Positions 60,399-64,000 of a stretch of 64,000 nucleotides of DNA are shown here, piece after piece. The DNA comes from Aidingimonas lacisalsi (GTDB lineage: Bacteria; Pseudomonadota; Gammaproteobacteria; Pseudomonadales; Halomonadaceae): assembly GCF_008079445.1 (NCBI RefSeq), contig NZ_VRYH01000005.1:310001-374000 (forward strand), in the 5' to 3' direction. The notes under the pieces are model-generated. The model saw only the letters and a list, made by a program, of their open reading frames with translations, searched no databases and was not told the DNA's origin. The translations under genes were made by a program, and so were the position numbers. Each line of letters starts with the position of its first letter. Position 1 is the first letter of the stretch.

Positions 60399-61394
60399 TT
60401 ACAGTCCGAGCTCGTCCCGAACCTCTTCCCAGTTGTCGCGCGTCATGAGCGTGCCACTCGTTTCGGTATTGGCCGGCGGTTCCTCTCCTTCCGTAATCCA
60501 GCGATAGAGATTTTCCGCCGTTGCACGGCCATGCATGGTCGAGCTCACGGCAATGGTGCCGTGGAATCCTGTGGGCTCTTCACGGGAGAATTCGGCGAAT
60601 GCTGCACCCGACCCATTGATACCGACGCCGATGACGTCGTCTTCGTCGATTCCGTACTGCTCGGTGGCCCGTACCCCGCCGAGCACACTCTCCTCGTTCA
60701 AGGCATAGATCACCCAGTGATCGTACTCATCACTCTCGGAAATCACCGGTGATGCGGCAGAAAAGGCGCTATTGGTATCGGTATTCTGTTGCGGAGCATC
60801 CAGGATATTGTCTTCGGGGAAACCGTTCTCGAGCAGTACATCGCTGGCGCCAGTCGTACGGTCCACGGCCGTAGGCAATTCTTCGTTGGTGATACGCAAC
60901 GCGGCTACGCTCTCGGGATCCCAGCCCCGCGCCTCCATCTCGTCATGAATGGCCTCGCCGACCTGCTGACCGATCTTGTAACCGGACATGCCCAAGTGCG
61001 GTACGTCCTTCATGGGCTCGCCATCGGAGCCGACAAAGCGATCGTCCACCGTGATCACCTTCATGTCGTACTGCTCGGCCCGGTTCATGATCGCCGGCCC
61101 CAACCGCACATCCGGCGGACAGATCACGAAACCCTGGGCGCCCTGGGAGTAAAGGTTATCGATGGCGCTGAGTACCTCCTGACCATCTTCGCCTGCCAGT
61201 CTGACCACATCGAAACCGAGCTCCTCGCCTACCTCGGTGGCCGCCTCCTGCTCATTGATAAACCACGCTTGTTCGGGTTTCTTGACGATGAAACCGATCG
61301 TGACGTCTTCCTCTTCGGCCTGTACCTGACCGGCAGCGCTCAAGGCAATGGCGCTACCCAAGAGTAGCGGGGTAAATCGGGTTGTGAGTGACAT
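60399..61394 (-). CDS. araF: L-arabinose-binding periplasmic protein
   Basis: 331 residues (E. coli AraF has 329) from the ATG at 61394 after AGGAGAGGA. Signal peptide [13 protein letters not shown], then a type I periplasmic binding fold: [40 protein letters not shown] and [15 protein letters not shown]. It is acidic. It hands the pentose to AraGH. The frame runs farther upstream but without a start signal. Confidence 0.93.
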   Translation of the reverse strand: MSLTTRFTPLLLGSAIALSAAGQVQAEEEDVTIGFIVKKPEQAWFINEQEAATEVGEELGFDVVRLAGEDGQEVLSAIDNLYSQGAQGFVICPPDVRLGPAIMNRAEQYDMKVITVDDRFVGSDGEPMKDVPHLGMSGYKIGQQVGEAIHDEMEARGWDPESVAALRITNEELPTAVDRTTGASDVLLENGFPEDNILDAPQQNTDTNSAFSAASPVISESDEYDHWVIYALNEESVLGGVRATEQYGIDEDDVIGVGINGSGAAFAEFSREEPTGFHGTIAVSSTMHGRATAENLYRWITEGEEPPANTETSGTLMTRDNWEEVRDELGL

Positions 61395-61506
61395 ATTCCT
61401 CTCCTTTATTCCCACGCAAAGGGATTTGTTGTTGTCGCCGCAGCGGTTATCGCGACCCGGTATCAACATACATCTCTCAAGATATAACCATCCAATAGCC
61501 AATTTG

Positions 61507-61540
61507 TCAGATATCGATATACTTTTATATATATCAAATC
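61507..61540. promoter_or_regulatory. AT-rich promoter and operator region of the araFGH operon
   Basis: The 299 bp between galM and araF hold an AT-rich tract with GATATCGATATA, containing the perfect palindrome ATATCGATAT, followed by TATATATATC. A LysR- or GntR-type site could lie here. No gene is seen in the gap. Confidence 0.4.
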
Positions 61541-61628
61541 CGCAAGCGACCGAGATACGGTCTCCACCGTCCTGTCTCTGGCCTGCATGCTGCGACTAAA
61601 GTGTGGACTTCACGGCGACGAGCGCGTA

Positions 61629-61651
61629 ACGCCCCGGCAAGACCGGGGCGT
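61629..61651 (-). terminator. Hairpin after galM
   Basis: ACGCCCCGG (61629-61637) and CCGGGGCGT (61643-61651) make a 9-bp GC-rich stem with a 5-base loop, 42 bp after the galM stop on the minus strand. No T run follows. Confidence 0.5.
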
Positions 61652-61693
61652 CGCTGGGTAGGGCAAAGGTGCATCGCTACGTCTGGGCGTCGA

Positions 61694-62965
61694 CTACTCC
61701 GCCATATCGCGGGTCGAGAACACGTAACGTGTCTGACTACGGTAGGTCTCTCCCGGCGACAGTAGGGTCGAAGGAAAGCTGGATCGATTGGGCGAGTCGG
61801 GAAAATGCTGTGTTTCCAGCGCCAGGCCGGATCGATGGCCATAGACCGTGCCCGACTTTCCGGTCAAGGAGCCGTCCAGGAAATTTCCCGAGTAGAACTG
61901 GAGTCCCGGTTCACTGGTTCGAACTTCCATGACTCTGCCACTGTCAGGGGCGATCAGGCGGGCGGCGGTTACCAATTCGCCATCGTTGTCCCCTTCACGA
62001 TCGAGCACGAAGTTGTGATCGTAACCGCCCCCTCTCGCCAACTGGTCGTTGTCGTCTTCGATTCGGGCACCGATAGGCGTGGGATCACGGAAATCGAAGG
62101 GGGTGCCTGCCACGGAGCGGATCTCCCCGGTCGGAATCAACCCCTCATCGACGGGCGTGTATGCCTCAGCGTTGATCATCAGACGATGATCGAGAATATC
62201 GTCGTCCTGAGTGTGTTCTCCGGTCACTCCATCGAGATTGAAGTAGCTATGCTGGGTCAGGTTCACCGGAGTGATGGCATCGGACGTGGCATGATAGTCA
62301 ACGACCAGTTCATTATCGTCGGTCAGGGTATAGCGCACCCGGGCCTGCAATTTGCCTGGGTATCCTTGATCGCCATCGGGGCTGGTGAGCGACAGAATCA
62401 AGCCTACACCGCGCTCATCCTCTATCGGTTCAGCCTCCCACAAACGCTGATCAAACCCTTCATTGCCACCGTGTAGATGATTGTCGCCATCGTTGGTGGG
62501 CAGCGTATAGCGCTCATCGTCTATCGAGAACTCGCCATTGGCAATACGGTTGCCATAACGTCCGATCAGGGCACCGAAATAGGGATTGGCCTTGCGATAC
62601 GTATCAGACAGATAGGCGTCGAGGGAGTCGAACCCCAGCACGACATCATCGAACGCCCCCGTCGCATCCGGCACACTGAGCGAGACGATGATCCCGCCGT
62701 ATGGCGTCACCGACAGGCTCGCTCCATTCGCATTGGTCAGGGTATAGAGGGCTACCTCCCGGCCATCCTGCATGGTACCGAAGGTGCTCTGTTCGATAGT
62801 TCGATGGTGATTCATTCGGGAACCGTCCGCAGTTTGTTCATCCTCGGCGACAGCGACGCCGGCCATGAGCGGCAATGCAGTCAGAGTCGCCCACCCTAAC
62901 CGACGCAGTGCGGACAGACCAAAGTGACCCATCGTTGCTCTGGTAAGCTCGTTGGTCTCGGTCAT
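61694..62965 (-). CDS. galM: Aldose 1-epimerase with signal peptide (periplasmic mutarotase)
   Basis: 423 residues from the ATG at 62965 after AAAGGAG. The N-terminus (LRRLGWATLTALPLMAGVAVA) is a signal peptide, so the enzyme should work in the periplasm, unlike cytosolic E. coli GalM. Catalytic region: NPYFGALIGRYGNRIANGEF, NHLHGGNEGFDQRLW, NLTQHSYFNLDG (His) and SEPGLQFYSGNFL (Glu). It interconverts alpha and beta sugar anomers, probably preparing arabinose or xylose for AraF. It is read in the same direction as araFGH and diverges from the LysR gene. Confidence 0.92.
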   Translation of the reverse strand: MTETNELTRATMGHFGLSALRRLGWATLTALPLMAGVAVAEDEQTADGSRMNHHRTIEQSTFGTMQDGREVALYTLTNANGASLSVTPYGGIIVSLSVPDATGAFDDVVLGFDSLDAYLSDTYRKANPYFGALIGRYGNRIANGEFSIDDERYTLPTNDGDNHLHGGNEGFDQRLWEAEPIEDERGVGLILSLTSPDGDQGYPGKLQARVRYTLTDDNELVVDYHATSDAITPVNLTQHSYFNLDGVTGEHTQDDDILDHRLMINAEAYTPVDEGLIPTGEIRSVAGTPFDFRDPTPIGARIEDDNDQLARGGGYDHNFVLDREGDNDGELVTAARLIAPDSGRVMEVRTSEPGLQFYSGNFLDGSLTGKSGTVYGHRSGLALETQHFPDSPNRSSFPSTLLSPGETYRSQTRYVFSTRDMAE

Positions 62966-63079
62966 GTCATCTCCTTTGTTGTTCTCCAATGAAACCGATG
63001 CGAACCACGTTAGACAGGCCGTGACTTAACCGCTAATACTAGATGGCGCTACACTTCATATCGTTTTGGTTATCAATGT

Positions 63080-64000
63080 ATGACACGACGCTCCACCATG
63101 GGCGAACTGCCGCCCGACTGGTTTCTCAAGGTAAGACTAAAGTTACGCCATCTGCAGTTGTTCCTGGCGTTGGATGACCATCGCAATCTGCACAGGGCCG
63201 CCACCAGTCTGGGTATGAGTCAACCGGCTGCGTCGAAACTACTCAGTGAGTTGGAAGAGCGCCTGGGAATCCAGTTATTCGAACGTCACTCGCGGGGAAT
63301 CACGCCCAACTGGTATGGCGAAGTGGCTGTACGCCACGCCCACAATATCCTCTCCTCGCTACAGCAGACAGGCGAGGAACTCAATGCCCTGAGCGACGGC
63401 AATGCCGGAGTGGTATCCGTGGGTACGGTGATGGCACCGGCCGTCACACTGGTTGCCCAAACCCTGGAACGCGTTCACCGACGACTACCGGGGCTCAAGG
63501 TCAATGTCCACGTGGATGTCAGCCCCGCACTGATTCCGCGATTGCTCGAAGGGGAGTTCGACATGGTGATCTCACGCATCCCTGCCGGCTTCGACCCTGG
63601 GCATTTCGTCTTCGAAGAGATCGGGGAGGAAGCAATCCGTATCGTCTGCCGACGGGATCACCCCTTGGCCAACGAGACATCGCCGACGCTGGCCGAGATG
63701 ACCACCTACCCTTGGTCGTTACAACCGCCCGGCGCATTGATGCGACAGCGCGTCGATCATTTGTTCATGGCTCACGACCTTTCGCCCCCGGCCAGGATCG
63801 TCAACACACCGGACATGATGGCATCGCTGGCTCAGGTTGCCGTCTCGGAGACGCTGGCGGTCGTCAGTCGTGAAGTCGCCGAGCTTCTCTGCGACCCCCA
63901 GCGATTTCATCTCCTCCCCACCGAAGAGTCACTCAACGTACAGCCCTATGGGCTTGTCACCTTGCGCAAGCAACGCCTTTCCCCCGGTGCCGCCGCCTTG
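63080..64000 (+). CDS. LysR-family regulator, GbpR-like, cut by window end
   Basis: About 307 residues are visible from the ATG at 63080; a second ATG six codons later is possible. N-terminal helix-turn-helix: LQLFLALDDHRNLHRAATSLGMSQPAASKLLSELEERLG and RHSRGITPNWYG; the rest is the periplasmic-binding-protein-like effector domain, running to the window edge, where almost the full family length is reached. It is closest in type to GbpR regulators, which control sugar-binding-protein genes in Agrobacterium and Azospirillum. It diverges from galM across a 114-bp gap, so it likely activates the pentose operon in response to a sugar or sugar acid. Confidence 0.88.
   Translation, partial: MTRRSTMGELPPDWFLKVRLKLRHLQLFLALDDHRNLHRAATSLGMSQPAASKLLSELEERLGIQLFERHSRGITPNWYGEVAVRHAHNILSSLQQTGEELNALSDGNAGVVSVGTVMAPAVTLVAQTLERVHRRLPGLKVNVHVDVSPALIPRLLEGEFDMVISRIPAGFDPGHFVFEEIGEEAIRIVCRRDHPLANETSPTLAEMTTYPWSLQPPGALMRQRVDHLFMAHDLSPPARIVNTPDMMASLAQVAVSETLAVVSREVAELLCDPQRFHLLPTEESLNVQPYGLVTLRKQRLSPGAAAL

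Overview
The window is about 64 kb of a GC-rich gammaproteobacterial chromosome. Gene content and codon style, together with acidic periplasmic proteins (the AraF- and TctC-type binding proteins) and many compatible metabolite transporters, point to a moderately halophilic member of the Halomonadaceae (Halomonas/Salinicola/Kushneria type). That placement is inference: there is no rRNA or housekeeping marker in the window. I see no rRNA, tRNA, CRISPR array, prophage or intact insertion sequence. It reads as a metabolic region packed with small catabolic operons, each next to its own regulator.

Layout. (1) 1-2974: a divergent locus with a truncated family-4 glycosyltransferase, a 6-pyruvoyl-tetrahydropterin-synthase-like protein and an MDR dehydrogenase on the minus strand, facing a CDP-alcohol phosphatidyltransferase. 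The pterin-synthase-like and MDR proteins both lack canonical metal or catalytic residues. (2) 3035-7840: two thiamine pyrophosphate riboswitches, in front of tenA and thiC, then a tiny coupled ORF and malonyl-CoA synthetase (matB). (3) 7845-10954: two overlapping EamA exporters and a class V aminotransferase. (4) 11295-15915: cytochrome bo3 oxidase cyoABCD, without cyoE, and a YIP1-family protein. (5) 15937-22832: a complete deoxynucleoside salvage regulon (deoR, nucleoside transporter, deoC, deoA, deoB, deoD, cdd) with a recognisable DeoR operator. (6) 22882-32150: reductive pyrimidine catabolism, with an NCS1 permease, beta-ureidopropionase, dihydropyrimidinase, both subunits of dihydropyrimidine dehydrogenase, a CodB-like permease and a RutR-like repressor. 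(7) 32195-45355: a mixed block with a glutaredoxin, a TerB-J protein and a J-like protein lacking HPD, an ammonium-transporter/PAS/GGDEF/EAL fusion, a large MscS channel, a TSUP transporter, an amidoligase/glutamine-amidotransferase-like pair, OsmC, an aldo/keto reductase, endonuclease V and a DUF1499 protein. (8) 45501-50736: a D-tartrate operon (tarD, tripartite TctABC carrier, GntR regulator). (9) 51010-53003: argE and a second GntR regulator, preceded by a short MITE-like element. (10) 53029-64000: a pentose operon (secreted aldose epimerase, AraFGH ABC importer, L-arabonate and D-xylonate dehydratases, EamA transporter) with a divergent LysR/GbpR-like regulator cut by the window end.

Together these describe a cell that scavenges nucleosides, free pyrimidines, tartrate and pentoses. 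Deoxynucleosides are taken in and converted to bases plus deoxyribose phosphates, and the free pyrimidines can then feed the reductive pathway next door. The parts I find least explained by known biology are the pterin-synthase-like/glycosyltransferase locus at the left edge, the amidoligase pair near 41 kb, the ammonium-sensing c-di-GMP fusion protein near 36 kb, and the structured leader upstream of the pyrimidine operon.
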